Positions 21,410-33,336 of a stretch of DNA of 64,000 bases are shown one piece after another. Within the stretch, counting starts at the first letter, position 1, and every line of letters starts with the position of its first letter. The stretch is from Maratus speciosus (Eukaryota > Arthropoda > Arachnida > Araneae > Salticidae): contig OZ010791.1 in NCBI GenBank assembly GCA_963932465.1, forward strand, positions 155,727,915 to 155,791,914, given 5' to 3'. A program made the position numbers and the translations under genes. The notes beneath the pieces were generated by a model that saw nothing but the letters and a program-made list of their open reading frames with translations, ran no database searches and was not told the DNA's origin.

Positions 21410-21791
21410 ACAATTATTTTCACAATGACGAAACTTAATTATTAAGCCTGCATTTTTATAATTTTTTTTTTTCATATTTCCCAAAATAATTTTGAAATAA
21501 TTGCGGCAATGGTTTATCTGTGTGTGTATCTGAAAAGGGAAAAAAAATTTAATTGGAATGAAACCGGAATATGTTTTTTAGAAGTATTATGCGACGTTGA
21601 AATAATGATAATAATAATAAACCAAGTTATACGTTTACAGAACTAAAGTTCAAAAATAAAAACTCTTTTGTTATTTTGAATTTGATTTTAAAGTGTAACA
21701 TTTTAAGCTCACTGTAACAGTAGTTTGTAGTTTACAAAAACAAGTAACAAGTTTGAAGTACCACCATGAATTTAAAATGACGCACGTTCAG

Positions 21792-21848
<57 letters not shown>

Positions 21849-22115
21849 CACCTTGCCTTCTTCAGATGTAAACCAAGGTCGTCAAACTGCACCAAGCAAT
21901 GACGTGCCAAGTAGCGTACACTGTAAGACAGGCTTAAACATTCTAAAAAGAAGGGCTAGGAAATGTCGGATACGTTGTAATTTATTTTAGTAATTTACAG
22001 CTACGACTTTAATTTATTTTCCCTTACTTAATAATTGTCGTTAGTCATCTGATTATATAAATATATGTTCGAAATTCCAGAAAGGATTCGAATAGTTGAT
22101 TATATCATAATTAAC
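21410..22115. other. AT-rich DNA with A-run and TA microsatellite
   Basis: An A-run followed by a TA repeat occupies about 21790-21848. No gene or element end recognised. Confidence 0.6.
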
Positions 22116-22125
22116 TATTTATTTA

Positions 22126-22556
22126 TAGGGTCGATCCAGGAAAAATTTGGGATCTACTCAGAGCCCCTTCACAAAAATCCATTTAATAAATCAGTCCCCT
22201 TCACAAAATTCCTTTTATTAAAACAGGCCACTTTACAGAATTCTATTCCATGAAAACATACTTCTTCATTAATTATTCTTATATTGTTAGGTTTTAAAAC
22301 GAATAATTTGCAAAGTAAACAAGTTCACCAGATAGGAAAACTTTAACAGAAGGACTTAAAGAAGTTAATGTTTATTAACTTCTATTAAATAATAAATGTC
22401 TGGTTCTAATTTCAGTAACTGGATTCAACTGGATTCGTTACAAAATGTTACTTTTCACAAAATTATTATAAATTTCGCACAAATATAATAAATTTCACAA
22501 AAATTTTTACTTTTCACAAAATGGTCCCAAACAAAAAGTCTCTGCATCGAACCCTG
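22126..22556. mobile_element. Probable hAT-type element, about 430 bp
   Basis: The left end TAGGGTCGATCCAGG resembles the reverse complement of the right end, CAGGGTTCGATGCAGAG. Just inside both ends are ...TTTGGGA-like stretches. Three imperfect about 36-bp units built on ccccttcacaaaa follow the left end. The flanks are AT-rich and an 8-bp duplication is only approximate (tttattta / atttaaaa), so the assignment is tentative. Confidence 0.55.
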
Positions 22557-22799
22557 ATTTAAAAAATAACAATAATAAGCAAAGGGTAAAAGCTTAAAAG
22601 TAATTTTTCTTATATTTAATTTGGAAAATGTAGCATATTAAAATAACGCAAAATACGACTACTATATTCCTAAATATAAAAGTCAAAACTTCTTACACCA
22701 GAAGTTTGAGATGCGGATATTGTAAGCAACGCAAAAATTCAGGATATGCAAACGTTTCATTCTGAGAAGCAGCTCTGGATGATTCCCCTGATAAAAAAG

Positions 22800-22965
22800 C
22801 AGGCTTTAATAATAATTATGGAAGTTTTCCAGAAATGTTGAACTGAAGGATGCAATAGGAACTGCGTTCATTCTTTCTTCGCAGTTCATTCCCGCGAGAT
22901 GCTTGTATATTATTTATCCACTTTTCCTTGGGGTGTTTTTCTTCGGTTCTGTTCTAACGTTCTAG
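22800..22965 (+). repeat. Diverged triplicated segment, copy 1
   Basis: The block ataattatggaagttttccag ... ttcattctttcttcgcag ... cattcccgcgagat is related to segments at 24775-24950 and 25195-25335 in the same order and orientation. Function unknown. Confidence 0.7.
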
Positions 22966-23095
22966 ATAAACCATTTCTATTTTTCTACTCACTTCAGAGA
23001 ACACACACGGCTTAAAAAAGTATTTCAATGCCGCATTTAGAGGAAGAATGACTAAGATTTAGGTTATTTCAATAACGAATAATATTTTATGAACA

Positions 23096-23720
23096 TTAAT
23101 GGGACAGTTTACATTTTGAACAATTTTGTTTATTTTTAAAAATATGGTTCAAATGGTGAATTCACCGCATTTCAATGCTTAAAAAAGAAAACGTACATTT
23201 TGAAAATAATAAAAAATTTAACTGCGTGTTTAATTAATTTTTTTAAGTTGAATTTTTTTTTAATATAAATATTTTCGGCTTTTCAAATGTATATTACACA
23301 AGACTGAGTATGGATTTTAAAATACATCTACTATTACATTTAATATAATTTTTTTACTTATACATATAACGTAAAATGATGAAATCTAACACATCTTCAT
23401 ACACTTTTTTTTTATATTAAAAAAAACAAAACAACAACAACAAAAAAAAAACCTGAAGTCTAATTATGTACGCAGATTTATTACATATATAATAAGGAGC
23501 ATGTACAAAGAAATTTAAATCTCTATCTGAAATACAAAAACAGTTTGAAAATATGAAAGTGAAGAAAATATGAACATGGAGAAACAGTCGTTTAAAGTTT
23601 TAATTTGTGTGGGGAATTGCGCTGGTTGTATTAACAAAAATTACAATATCTCGCGATATAATTACTGTGTGGATAAAAATGAGGTGTCAAAATATTCACA
23701 ATTAAGCGGGCTTTCATTTA
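23096..23720 (+). mobile_element. Dispersed element E2, copy 1 (uninterrupted)
   Basis: It matches 55566-60850 once the insertions there are removed. Landmarks are gggacagtttac, tggttcaaatggtgaa, gtatattacacaagactg, ctaacacatcttcatac, tgaaagtgaagaaaat and caatatctcgcgatataatt. Both copies begin with TTAA followed by (T/G)GGGGAC or GGGAC, suggesting a TTAA-type element, but the matching inverted 3' terminus is not visible. This copy preserves the empty sites of the MITE and the Helitron found in copy 2 (Helitron site at 23603/23604). Confidence 0.8.
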
Positions 23721-23812
23721 ATATAAAAAAAAAAAAAAAATAGACATTTTGACAGATTTTGAGGTAAATTATCTCCTTAAATTTCATTAAATCGAAGACC
23801 GGTTGCAAATTA

Positions 23813-23933
23813 CAGTGAAACACGTTTAACACGAAATTGAGGGGACCGAAAAAAATTTTCGACGTCGTCAAATTTTATTTCGATTTTCTGTTAAACTACT
23901 GCTATGTTGCATCCATTAAGATAAAAAGCAAGT

Positions 23934-24012
<79 letters not shown>

Positions 24013-24615
24013 AGAAAAAATCAGATATTTTTTTTTTGAAGTGCCTTTTTGCAGCATTCTGTAATCTAGCTTGTTTGAATCAAATAAGCAAAGCTGTCTC
24101 TAAATCTTCGTGCTTAGCGGTTCTCATACGTTTTCTCTCTGGCTTAAACATACTGCGCTAAAACATTAACGTAATTGGTTCCCTGTTTTATTATTATTAT
24201 TATCGTTGATAAAATAGAATTGGCAATGCCAAACTCTTTGCAGGTTTCTGTTTTCGTCCATCTTTTTCATCAATTGCATTAAGCAGATTCATCTTCATTT
24301 GAAGCGAATCGGCAGTTTTCTTCCTCACCGATTCTCAGCCATTGTGCTCATAAAACATAAGCTAATTTACAAAAAAAAAACACGAAATTCATTGATCTTC
24401 ACCTAAAATTCAGTGGTTTTAACACAAAATTCACCAATTCCAACGCTAACTAACTAGATCGAAAACTAATTTTTTTCGTGTTAAACGATTTTTGTTTCGT
24501 GTTAAAAGAAAAAAAAAATGTATTAAACTGCATAGAATATTGTCCGGACCGCTATATTATTTGGTGTTAACCTATTTTTCATGTTAAGCGTTTGCGTGTT
24601 AAACGTATTTCACTG
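23813..24615. mobile_element. pogo-type MITE, 803 bp
   Basis: The left end cagtgaaacacgtttaacac and the reverse complement of the right end (cagtgaaatacgtttaacac) differ at one base. TA duplications lie at 23811-23812 and 24616-24617. Extra copies of cgtgttaaac occur inside the right end. A TA microsatellite followed by a T-tract sits at about 23938-24010. No transposase. Confidence 0.9.
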
Positions 24616-24688
24616 TATTTAAACAAACGAATTCACTCTTAATCGAATAATTAATAAAATGCGAACTTTCTAAGAAACTGATTTTAAT

Positions 24689-24690
<2 letters not shown>

Positions 24691-24723
<33 letters not shown>
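24691..24723. repeat. Poly(T) tract
   Basis: About 33 consecutive T bases. Confidence 0.95.
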
Positions 24724-24726
<3 letters not shown>

Positions 24727-24774
24727 CAGTTTTCACTCATAATTATTATCACTTTTCTATCCCTTAAGCAATGC

Positions 24775-24950
24775 TAAGCGAGCGTTAAATATAATTATGG
24801 AAGTCTTCCAGAAACGTTTTACCAGAGTTTCAATACGAACGAATAGCGCTTATTCTTTCTCCACAAGATATTTTCCCGTTCATTCCCCGGAGATTCCTTA
24901 CCACTCATTCACTTTTTCTCCTTGAGGTACTTCCTTTTGTTGAAACTGAT
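24775..24950 (+). repeat. Diverged triplicated segment, copy 2
   Basis: Related to 22800-22965 and 25195-25335; shares ataattatggaag, cttccagaaacg, ttattctttc and tcattc-rich sequence. Confidence 0.7.
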
Positions 24951-25194
24951 TCATTTTCATTTTTGTACTGACGTCGAAGGAAACAGGATAATAACAAAGT
25001 ATTTAAATGCTGTACTAAAACAAAAGCAACTCTATGGAAGAGTTCAAAATATCACTCGAAACGAAAAATTCAACCTAAGAAAGGGCAAATTCAATAGCAT
25101 TATGAATTCCACTTCTTAGGATTTAATTCAACTTTTATTACATATAGTTATTAGTAATATTATTATTAATGGCTTAACGCAAAGCTCAAGGAAA

Positions 25195-25335
25195 AAAGCG
25201 TTAAACATAATTATGAAAGTTTTTCCAGAAATGTTTAGAAGAACTGCGTTAATTCTTTAGTCGGAAAATATATTTTTCCGTTCACTTCTTCGATAAGGTT
25301 TATTACTCATTCAATTTACATCTTTGAGTATAGCA
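25195..25335 (+). repeat. Diverged triplicated segment, copy 3
   Basis: Related to the copies at 22800 and 24775; begins gcgttaaacataattatgaa. It lies about 410 bp after copy 2. Confidence 0.7.
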
Positions 25336-25339
25336 ATTT

Positions 25340-25970
25340 AGCAACATATAATCTTTAAATTTGGAAATAATTTGAAAAGTTTACTTATAAAGAAAAGGGG
25401 AAAAAATCAGATTTTATGTGATATTATTAGGATGAGCGAAGAGAATCCTCTACTAGGTTACGTAATTTACACTTTGTCGTACACTTTACAAAAAACTATT
25501 CAGTTCAGTATGTTGACTTGAAATTAAACATAAAAATAAATTATGATCTGTAGATTTGCACAATATTTTTTTTTTTTTTTACAGAATAACCTTAAAAAAG
25601 GTATGTTTTAATTAATTTATTTTACATTTTTTTCCATTACGGACGCATTTTTGCAAATAAAAAATTAAACACGTCTATTTTCAGAAGAAAAAATAAATCA
25701 TGGAATAAGTCATTATAGATAGAATCATGATTCATTAAATAGTTTCACGATTTCTTTTATGAAATTTTTAAGATTCCCTAATTATGAAAATTATACCATA
25801 TTTTTAATGAATTAAAATTTGTGAAAATTCAATTATTTACATTCAATTATAAAAAATATTTGTCAGTGTTAAAAATTCAAATACACAATTTATTCTTATT
25901 ATGCGAAATCCTTTACGCAGACGATACTCACACATTTTAATAGAATTATATTATAGGGTTTTTTTTGTTT

Positions 25971-26002
<32 letters not shown>

Positions 26003-27030
26003 TTTTTTTTTTGGGGGGGGGGGGGTAAAGTGGCAACGAAAGAATTGCAAACAAATAAAATTAATTGTTAAATTCGTTATATCATAAATGAAAAAAATCC
26101 GAAGAAATTTTTAGTTATTTGGCTGAATTTACATTTCTAAAATAAAATGCGCCAAAACATAGAATAACGTTTTTACTTAATAAAGATGCAAAAATAATAT
26201 AATAAAATATTGTTACTTTCAAATATTTATCTTATTAAATAATGCTTCGCGAATCCAAACAAAGCATAACTTTTGCTAGTTTAATAATGTTTTGACTTCC
26301 ATTTTAGCTATTTTGGTTGGTAAGTTAGAGCATACTTACTATAGGCAGCTTCGCCCGCTAAGCTGGTCGTTCTTTCCAAATGCAGAGTTCGTCTATTGCA
26401 CCCGAATAATAAATGTTCCAAATAATAAACATTAAGGCGATTCGTTCTCATTTGTTAATTCTCAAACAACTCTGAGGAGTTTTAATAAGTGAAATTTAAA
26501 ATTTGGAGATTTTTTAAAAATACAAATTTGCATTATAGACAGCAAAAGTATAGATTTTTTTTTTTAAAGCTAATCTTTTATAATCGGCTTCAGCTAATTA
26601 AAGAACTTTCTCTCGAATTCCAGGATTTAAAACCTGGCCTGGACATTTTTCGCCCAATTGGAAAAATACAACTCATATGATATAATTTACCAATTAGAAT
26701 AATTGTGTTAAAATTAATCTTGCGCAATGTGCAAAATTTTTTTTCCTTCGACAGCAATATACATTCTTGTACTGTACTACCCACGTTTCAGGAGATAACG
26801 ACCCCTGTTTGGATTTCCCTTCATTCCTTTCCCTAATTTTAAACTTGTATTTAAGAAAATGAGTCAGTAACTCAAGTACGTAGATAATAATACGCAAATA
26901 AATATAATATAATAAAGAAATAAAATAAAATAAATTAAACAGTAATTTACATTAAACATGAATCTCCATTGACGTCATACATCTGACATGCTCATAAAGA
27001 CACGTTTAAAAAAGAATTTAAAATATATAT
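25340..27030. other. AT-rich DNA, no gene seen
   Basis: Holds a T-rich tract ending in a G homopolymer (about 25962-26025). Overlapping short frames near 26490-26900 show no domain, and none is convincing. Confidence 0.55.
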
Positions 27031-27035
27031 ATATA

Positions 27036-27487
27036 CCGGGTGTCCCAAAAAGGACTGACTGATTTTAAAATTCAATAACTTCCAAACGGTGACAGATATT
27101 AAAAAAATTCTTGCAGGAAGATTATGCATAAAGTCAAAAGTTTTATTACAGTGATTTTAGATTTTAGTTCGAATTACAAACAATAGATGGCGCTGCGATC
27201 ATAGAGGCTAAATTCAGGTTCGATTTTTGGTACTTCGTGGCCCGGATAATACATTTCCATCTCCCTTTTCTGCATGGAGCAACAGAAAGGACCAAAAATC
27301 GAGCCTGTATTTAGCGACTATTGCTTACAGCGCCATCTATTGTTTATAATTCGAACTAAAATCGAAAATCACTGTAATAAAACTTTTGACTTTATGCATA
27401 ACCCTCCTGCAAGAATTTTTTTAATATCTGTCACCGTTTGGAAGTTATTGAATTTTAAAATCAGTCAGACCTTTTTGGGACACCCGG
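27036..27487. mobile_element. Foldback mariner-type MITE
   Basis: The element starts CCGGGTGTCCCAAAAAGG and ends CCTTTTTGGGACACCCGG, with TA on each side inside flanking TA repeats. The inverted repeat extends far inward: left arm about 27036-27231, right arm about 27290-27487. Both carry ttcaataacttccaaacgg, gcataaagtcaaaagtttta and atagatggcgctg (or complements), leaving a central loop of about 60 bp. A transcript would form a long hairpin. TA flanks and CCGGGTGTCCC ends fit the Tc1/mariner superfamily. Confidence 0.92.
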
Positions 27488-27506
27488 TATATATATATAT
27501 ATATAT

Positions 27507-27748
27507 CAGTGGCGTGGCGTCCGGTCATCGCTGGATGCGGCGATGACCAAGCAATATTTTAAAACTCTTAATAAGCTTTTAAAACTCTACGATCCAGTTT
27601 TAGCAGAACATTTGGAGTTCATGTATAAGTGAAGGTAAGATTTAAAGTTTCTTTTTTGAACATTCAACCATTGAATTTTAGAGTTAATAATTTTTCACCA
27701 CAAACTTAAATAATTGCGATGACCACCGAAAATTTTCACGCCACGCCA

Positions 27749-27751
<3 letters not shown>
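27507..27751. mobile_element. hAT MITE, 245 bp
   Basis: The ends CAGTGGCGTGGCGT and ACGCCACGCCACTG are exact inverted repeats of a type widespread in hAT elements. The flanking duplication atatatat (27499-27506 and 27752-27759) is 8 bp but lies in a TA repeat, so is weak by itself. An inner pair of gcgatgacc motifs is also inverted. Confidence 0.85.

Positions 27752-27811
<60 letters not shown>
27752..27811. repeat. TA microsatellite
   Basis: Continuous ta repeat of about 55-60 bases. Confidence 0.97.
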
Positions 27812-27813
<2 letters not shown>

Positions 27814-27839
27814 AAAATAATAATAACTAAAAAAATTTT

Positions 27840-27950
27840 GAGTTTTAATTTCTTTTTCTGACCTTGGCCTAAAATCGGTTAACGCGGAGTTCGGTTAGTG
27901 AGGGCGAAAAGTGACCATTCCAGAATGCCCGCTCTAACGGAAGTTCACTG
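27840..27950 (-). mobile_element. pogo-type element, one end only
   Basis: Read on the minus strand from 27950: CAGTGAACTTCCGTTAGAGC, then ctcactaaccgaactccgcg, followed by TA at 27951-27952 outside. The style matches pogo/Tigger termini. No partner end is seen within a few kb, so the element is truncated, perhaps at the TA microsatellite. Confidence 0.65.
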
Positions 27951-27959
27951 TATTTTTCA

Positions 27960-29570
27960 GTTATTATTTACCGTTGTCAAAAAATCTTTAATCCTACGAT
28001 TCAGTCAAGGGGAAAATAGATATATATATTTCATATACTTACAACATACGATAGTCAAAAAGAAAAGCTTCAACGAAAATGATAGCACTTACCTATAAAA
28101 GAAATAAATAAATTAATAAAATCAAAAGAGAATAAAGAAATATACCTACACTAATATTAAAAACAAATAAAACTGCCGAACATAATAAATAACATTAATA
28201 GAAAACAAAAGCAGTAAATATGATGCATAAACAACTTTTTTCACAACCGGATATAAAGTATAGAATTACTACAACGCAGCATCATTTGAGAATTTTGAGA
28301 AAATAACAAGATTAACATTTGAGATGGATTATTCATCACTCTAATAATTTAATGAAATGATTTTTGAGAAGGCTACTGAAAGGAACAAAAACCTGTGCTG
28401 TTTTTCAACGGCTTTCTCCTTTATTTCTTTTTAGACGGATTACTGATTAGGCCCAAAACTTGGTTTTTATATGCAAGTAATATATTTCAAAAAGAGAAAC
28501 TACGGAGATACTTCTCATATACATATAAATGCACGAAAAACTGAGAAAAACGGAATATGTGATTAAAGGAATCTGTATTAAACGGAAACTTTCATGGTAT
28601 CTGCGAAAAACGTTCATTTTATAAGAAAAAGTGTATGTGCTTCAAAATATTTGGTCCCTACAATTCAGTCTTAGCACGTTTTATAATACATTTTTTAACG
28701 TATGCGAAAATGAAATTTTAATTATATTTGCAATATATTGTTTACAAGGCGTCAGTTTCTTATATCACTTTAGAGATGGGAAGAGAGAAAAAAAAAACGT
28801 TCGATATGGAATTAAAGGATAAAATGGAAAGATTGCAACAATTATGGATTATTTCAAAATACATAATTTTAAAATTAATTTTCGAAATAAATAAATAAAA
28901 ATAAATAGGATGGAAACAAAGAAGAAACAGGTTTCAATTTCAGAATTTGTCTCCGGACTTGCGCGTTGTGTCGCTTGTCGCCTCGGTGCATGGCCTGCCT
29001 AAATCGAAATCAGAATATTAATCAAATCGATTCTAGTACTTTTTAATTATTATTTTAGAGCGGTGAAAACTATTTCTCACACAGAAATGTAAAAGTAAAC
29101 TAAATGGGCATTACTAACAGTAGAACAAGTAGTCAGTACGGTAATAAATTGCAATCAGTCAACCAATCAATAATTTAAGTAAAGTATCAGTCATTGGGAG
29201 AAAACGTTGAAGACCACTGCCATGAACAACTTCTAAATTCTGAGATTTTCACATTGTGATACGCAATTAATATTTATATTTTATCATTTCTCCTTTAATG
29301 TAAGAGGACCACAAGTGAAGACTTCGGTTTGTTATCCCCCCCCCCCCCCCTTTAAATCAATTTTTTTTTTCCATTCAAAAACGCTAACCTTTGACATATT
29401 TACAAGGCCAATTTTGTACATAATTGATGAAATTTACGAACACTACAATTTAAGTAACAAGAATCGAAGATTCTTTTTTGTAATGTCGAATATCTTTAAT
29501 TATACTTGATAGCTGCTCGATTACGTGCTTTCTGAACTCATTCTTGTGTCTGCAAAATCGGCTTATAAAA
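27960..29570. other. AT-rich DNA, no gene seen
   Basis: A C homopolymer lies at about 29335-29350. A small GC-richer patch is at about 28955-29000. No coding frame or element end recognised. Confidence 0.55.
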
Positions 29571-29576
29571 GCCACA

Positions 29577-30719
29577 TTTGACACCTTTCTTTGAAAGATC
29601 GTTTGTCTTTGTAGGAAAATGAAAAACGCGGTTCAATTTCTTGGTATCTAAATAAAAGAGTATTTAATACCTTAAATGATTTCGTGAATGTATTAGAAAG
29701 TAGCGAGCTTGTATTTGAGTACAGAAACAGATTGTTCCTGATTTTGAATTCAGCAGATAATATTAATTTGACACCTTTCTTTGAAAGATCGTTTGTCTTT
29801 GTAGGAAAATGAGAAACCCGGTTCAATTTCTTGGTATCTAAATAAAAGAGTATTTAATACCTTAAATGATTTCATGAATGTATTAGAAAGTAGCGAGCTT
29901 GTATTTGAGTACAGAAACAGATTGTTCCTGATTTTGAATTCAGCAGATAATATTAATTTGACACCTTTCTTTGAAAGATCGTTTGTCTTTGTAGGAAAAT
30001 GAGAAACCCGGTTCAATTTCTTGGTATCTAAATAAAAGAGTATTTAATACCTTAAATGATTTCGTGAATGTATTAGAAAGTAGCGAGCTTGTATTTGAGT
30101 ACAGAAACAGATTGTTCCTGATTTTGAATTCAGCAGATAATATTAATTTGACACCTTTCTTTGAAAGATCGTTTGTCTTTGTAGGAAAATGAGAAACGCG
30201 GTTCAATTTCTTGGTATCTAAATAAAAGAGTATTTAATACCTTAAATGATTTCGTGAATGTATTAGAAAGTAGCGAGCTTGTATTTGAGTACAGAAACAG
30301 ATTGTTCCTGATTTTGAATTCAGCAGATAATATTAATTTGACACCTTTCTTTGAAAGATCGTTTGTCTTTGTAGGAAAATGAGAAACCCGGTTCAATTTC
30401 TTGGTATCTAAATAAAAGAGTATTTAATACCTTAAATGATTTCGTGAATGTATTAGAAAGTAGCGACCTTGTATTTGAGTACAGAAACAGATTGTTCCTG
30501 ATTTTGAATTCAGCAGATAATATTAATTTGACACCTTTCTTTGAAAGATCGTTTGTCTTTGTAGGAAAATGAGAAACCCGGTTCAATTTCTTGGTATCTA
30601 AATAAAAGAGTATTTAATTCATTAAATGAAAATGGTTTCGTGAGTGTATTAGAAAATAGCGAGCTTGTATTTGGGTACAGAAACAGATTGTTCCCGATTT
30701 TGAATTCAGCCGATAATAT
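29577..30719. repeat. 190-bp satellite-like array, six monomers
   Basis: The motif gacacctttctttgaaagat begins at 29580, 29770, 29960, 30150, 30340 and 30530, an exact 190-bp period. Monomers 1-5 differ at only a few positions (for example aaacccg/aaacgcg and one c/g near 30466). Monomer 6 is diverged and has a short insertion near 30620-30630. An antisense frame of about 88 codons recurs in each monomer and overlaps the next, but 190 is not a multiple of three, so there is no continuous coding array. Confidence 0.97.
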
Positions 30720-30870
30720 ACAAAAATATATATATATACATGTATAACATGTGTTATTCATCTCCTATTCTGTTATTCTATATTTCTGACATATTCGATT
30801 ACTTCATCTATGTCCAGTTTAGTAGGATAATGGAGATTGTGTATAATTGTATATTAATATTACGCGACAC

Positions 30871-31283
30871 CAGAGTTTCCACTAGGTTTGAAAAAAAAGT
30901 AGGGTGCTGCCGGTTAAAAAGGGCGTTTTTTTTATTTCTAACGGGCATGTTTTGGATTCTTAAGGGCACTTTTCAGATTCTTAAGAGCACTTTTCAGATT
31001 CTTAAAGGCATTTTTTTATGTTTAAATTCCTTCTTTTGATTTTTAAAGCCTTTCAAGACAACATTGCGTCAGTTTTTGCTATGTAAACAATTTTTTAATG
31101 CAAAAAAAAAAAAAAAAGAGGAAGGGTACTTTTTTTATAAAGAAGAAAGAAGGGCGCAATTTTTTTGGATGAGGAGCAAAAAGGGTGCTAGTTTTTTGAA
31201 TGAGGGGCAAGAGGGGTGCTATTTTGTAAACCAAAGGGCAGGTGGGGTGCAGCATCCCCTGAAACTGCCTGGGAGAAACTCTG
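30871..31283. mobile_element. hAT-type MITE, 413 bp
   Basis: Ends CAGAGTTTCCACTAGG and (reverse-complemented) CAGAGTTTCTCCCAGG match at 13 of 16 positions. Flanks cgcgacac (30863-30870) and cgcaacat (31284-31291) agree at six of eight, fitting an aged 8-bp duplication. The interior consists of short gggcacttttcagattcttaa-type units and G-rich gggtgc units. Confidence 0.75.
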
Positions 31284-31284
31284 C

Positions 31285-31425
31285 GCAACATATACCTCAA
31301 TTTTTAAATATAAATTAAAAGAAAAAAACTAGAAAACCAAAACGGAACGATATTTCAACCAGCCAGTTTGAATTCTAAAAAAGTCTTGTTTTTGAATAAG
31401 CTTCCGGTGTTATTCTACATCATTT
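31285..31425 (+). repeat. Local duplication, arm 1
   Basis: Matches 32583-32715 in the same orientation: gcgcaa.atatac, ttaaatataaatt, agccagtttgaattct and aataagcttcc. Arm 1 abuts the hAT MITE on its left. Confidence 0.75.
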
Positions 31426-31438
31426 TTCTACTATTTAA

Positions 31439-31720
31439 CCCTTAAGTGGTAAGGTGATTTTTATAACGTAAGTGGTGAGGTGGGGTGTATGTAAACCCAA
31501 AATTTGATTTATTGTGCACTCCACAAAATTTAGCTAATTAAAATAAGAAAAATTCCCGTGAATTTTGCATTATTTACTTGTATAAAAACAACTGAAAAAA
31601 CTGTAAGTGTGCATACATATACATATGTAAGTGTACAGTCCATCTAGTAATGTAAAATGGCAATATTTCAGAATTTAAATTTCCTTGGGGTGCAAAACAC
31701 CCCATCTCAACAGTTAAGGG
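31439..31720. mobile_element. TTAA-flanked MITE, 282 bp
   Basis: Begins CCCTTAAGTGG and ends CAGTTAAGGG, flanked by TTAA (31435-31438 and 31721-31724). The inverted similarity continues inward (gtgaggtggggtgtatg versus gatggggtgttttgc). A small hairpin, ggggtgcaaaacacccc, lies 15 bp from the right end. Confidence 0.85.
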
Positions 31721-31724
31721 TTAA

Positions 31725-32515
31725 TAATTTGTTGTGGCACATTTGTTATTCTACATTTCCGACGTATTCGGTTATTTCATCCAGGCTCAGTTTATGTACG
31801 GAATTGTGAATTCATGAAAATTTTATCTTTTAAAGCATTTTTCGTGGATTGTTTAAACTACTTTAGAAGATTTACATAATCATTTAATAAATTTTAGAAG
31901 GATTTAGAAGGATTAATTAAATTTGAATTTATAGGAATTTTGTGCAATATTTATAACCTCACTCAAATCTTTTATTTTAAATATTTTACTTGGTATTTTG
32001 TAGAATTAGAAAGTGTACAAATATATTGTTCTTACAATAAAAATATAGAAATATATTTCCGAATTCAACCCCCCCCCCCCCCCCTAAACGCCAAGAAAGC
32101 TGAAAAGATGCAAAAGCAAAAGAAATCATCCGTTTAAAAATATTTTTGTTTTGTGTAACCAATAATGCTTTTGGAACAAGATAAAGTAATGCATCTATAA
32201 CTCATTCTAAACTGTATTACAACTAATCGATGCATTAAATGAATTTTATAACAAGTTATTTTAATGGTACTTAGTACCGTCAGTAGATAAAGGGTTAAGG
32301 GGATAAGGGACCTTAAAAAACATTTTTTTTTTTTATTTTTTGTAAATTTCACTTTAAATATTATTCAAGGGTTCATTATAGGCACTATGGCATGCATTTA
32401 TCACATTTTTTTTAAAGGAATTTTCCGTAATATTTTAGATATTACGGAGAACTTTTCAAAATGCCCCATGTGCATTCCATATGAATGAAAATCCCCGAAA
32501 TTGTTTATACAAGTT
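31725..32515. other. AT-rich DNA, no gene seen
   Basis: 31735-31815 is a diverged duplicate of 30745-30830 (ttattctacatttccgac and cagtttat). A C homopolymer lies at about 32069-32084. Confidence 0.5.
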
Positions 32516-32517
32516 TG

Positions 32518-32518
32518 G

Positions 32519-32586
<68 letters not shown>
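32518..32586. repeat. Compound TC/TA microsatellite
   Basis: A tc repeat of about 24 bases directly followed by a ta repeat of about 42 bases. Confidence 0.97.
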
Positions 32587-32587
<1 letters not shown>

Positions 32588-32715
32588 CGCAATACATAAA
32601 TCAAATTTTAAATATAAATTTTAAGAACTAGACAAACAAAACCGAGCGAAATTTCAAGCAGCCAGTTTGAATTCTGAAAACGCTTTTCTTTTCAATAAGC
32701 TTCCCCGCGACCCAT
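32583..32715 (+). repeat. Local duplication, arm 2
   Basis: Partner of 31285-31425, diverged by scattered changes. Confidence 0.75.
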
Positions 32716-32779
32716 TTTTTTTTTTTTTAAAGTAAAAAATAAAAATTCACCATCCTAGAATTGAATTATGTAAATTCTC

Positions 32780-33020
32780 ATCTAAAGACCGTATCCATTT
32801 GCAGGGAGTGCGTAACAAGCGTTATCTACGGGCCCTAACGATGTAAAAGAACAATAGGATGGGGAAGACACAGAGGAAAAAAAGCTTCTACGCATGATAT
32901 GGTTATGTACTGTACGTGAGGAATCGAATGTTCGACTATTCATTAGGATAAATTTTTCCCTGGCCATGATTGTGATCCTAACAAAATTTGGGGTTTTATG
33001 CCACAAAAGACGACTTGAAT
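32780..33020. other. GC-richer segment of unknown nature
   Basis: This stretch is visibly less AT-rich than its surroundings and stays open on the minus strand for 74 codons (32782-33006). The translation is Ser-rich and matches no domain that I recognise. It might be an exon remnant or a fragment of an element whose ends are lost. Confidence 0.3.
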
Positions 33021-33336
33021 AGGCTGGATAAGAAATGGGGGAAATTAAATTAGAGCTTCAGTTTTTGGAATAAAAGACAGGAAATCAGATCATGCAATAT
33101 AATACAATGTAGAGATCATATAAATATTTTTATGATAAGACATATATATTTTGATATTCATTAATAATAAAGAAAAATAAATTCAAAACATTTTTTTTTC
33201 TTTTTTAAAAGAGGACTGTGTTTGTTTACCGCTTATTTTTGTTTTTATAAATGCTTCTTAAAAATTGCTCACGGGAAGAATCTGCTTGTTTTGTCGGTTT
33301 TAAGCATTGTAAACGAGAAAAAATAATTAAACTTAA

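Noticed and set aside
29577..30719. CRISPR array
   Set aside because: The tandem units are contiguous 190-bp monomers without unique spacers, and the context is eukaryotic. The same applies to the 33-bp and 173-bp arrays.
29563..30761. Repeated 88-codon antisense frames as a tandem gene family
   Set aside because: They recur only because the 190-bp monomers are nearly identical. The period is not a multiple of three, there is no recognised domain, and each frame runs into the next monomer in another phase.
32290..32300. aagggttaagg as the right end of another TTAA MITE
   Set aside because: No TTAACCCTT-type left end with matching sequence lies upstream within a plausible distance.
32782..33006. 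74-codon minus-strand frame as a protein gene
   Set aside because: No domain, no splice signals that I can support, and a composition that could arise by chance in a GC-richer patch. It is kept only as an unexplained segment.
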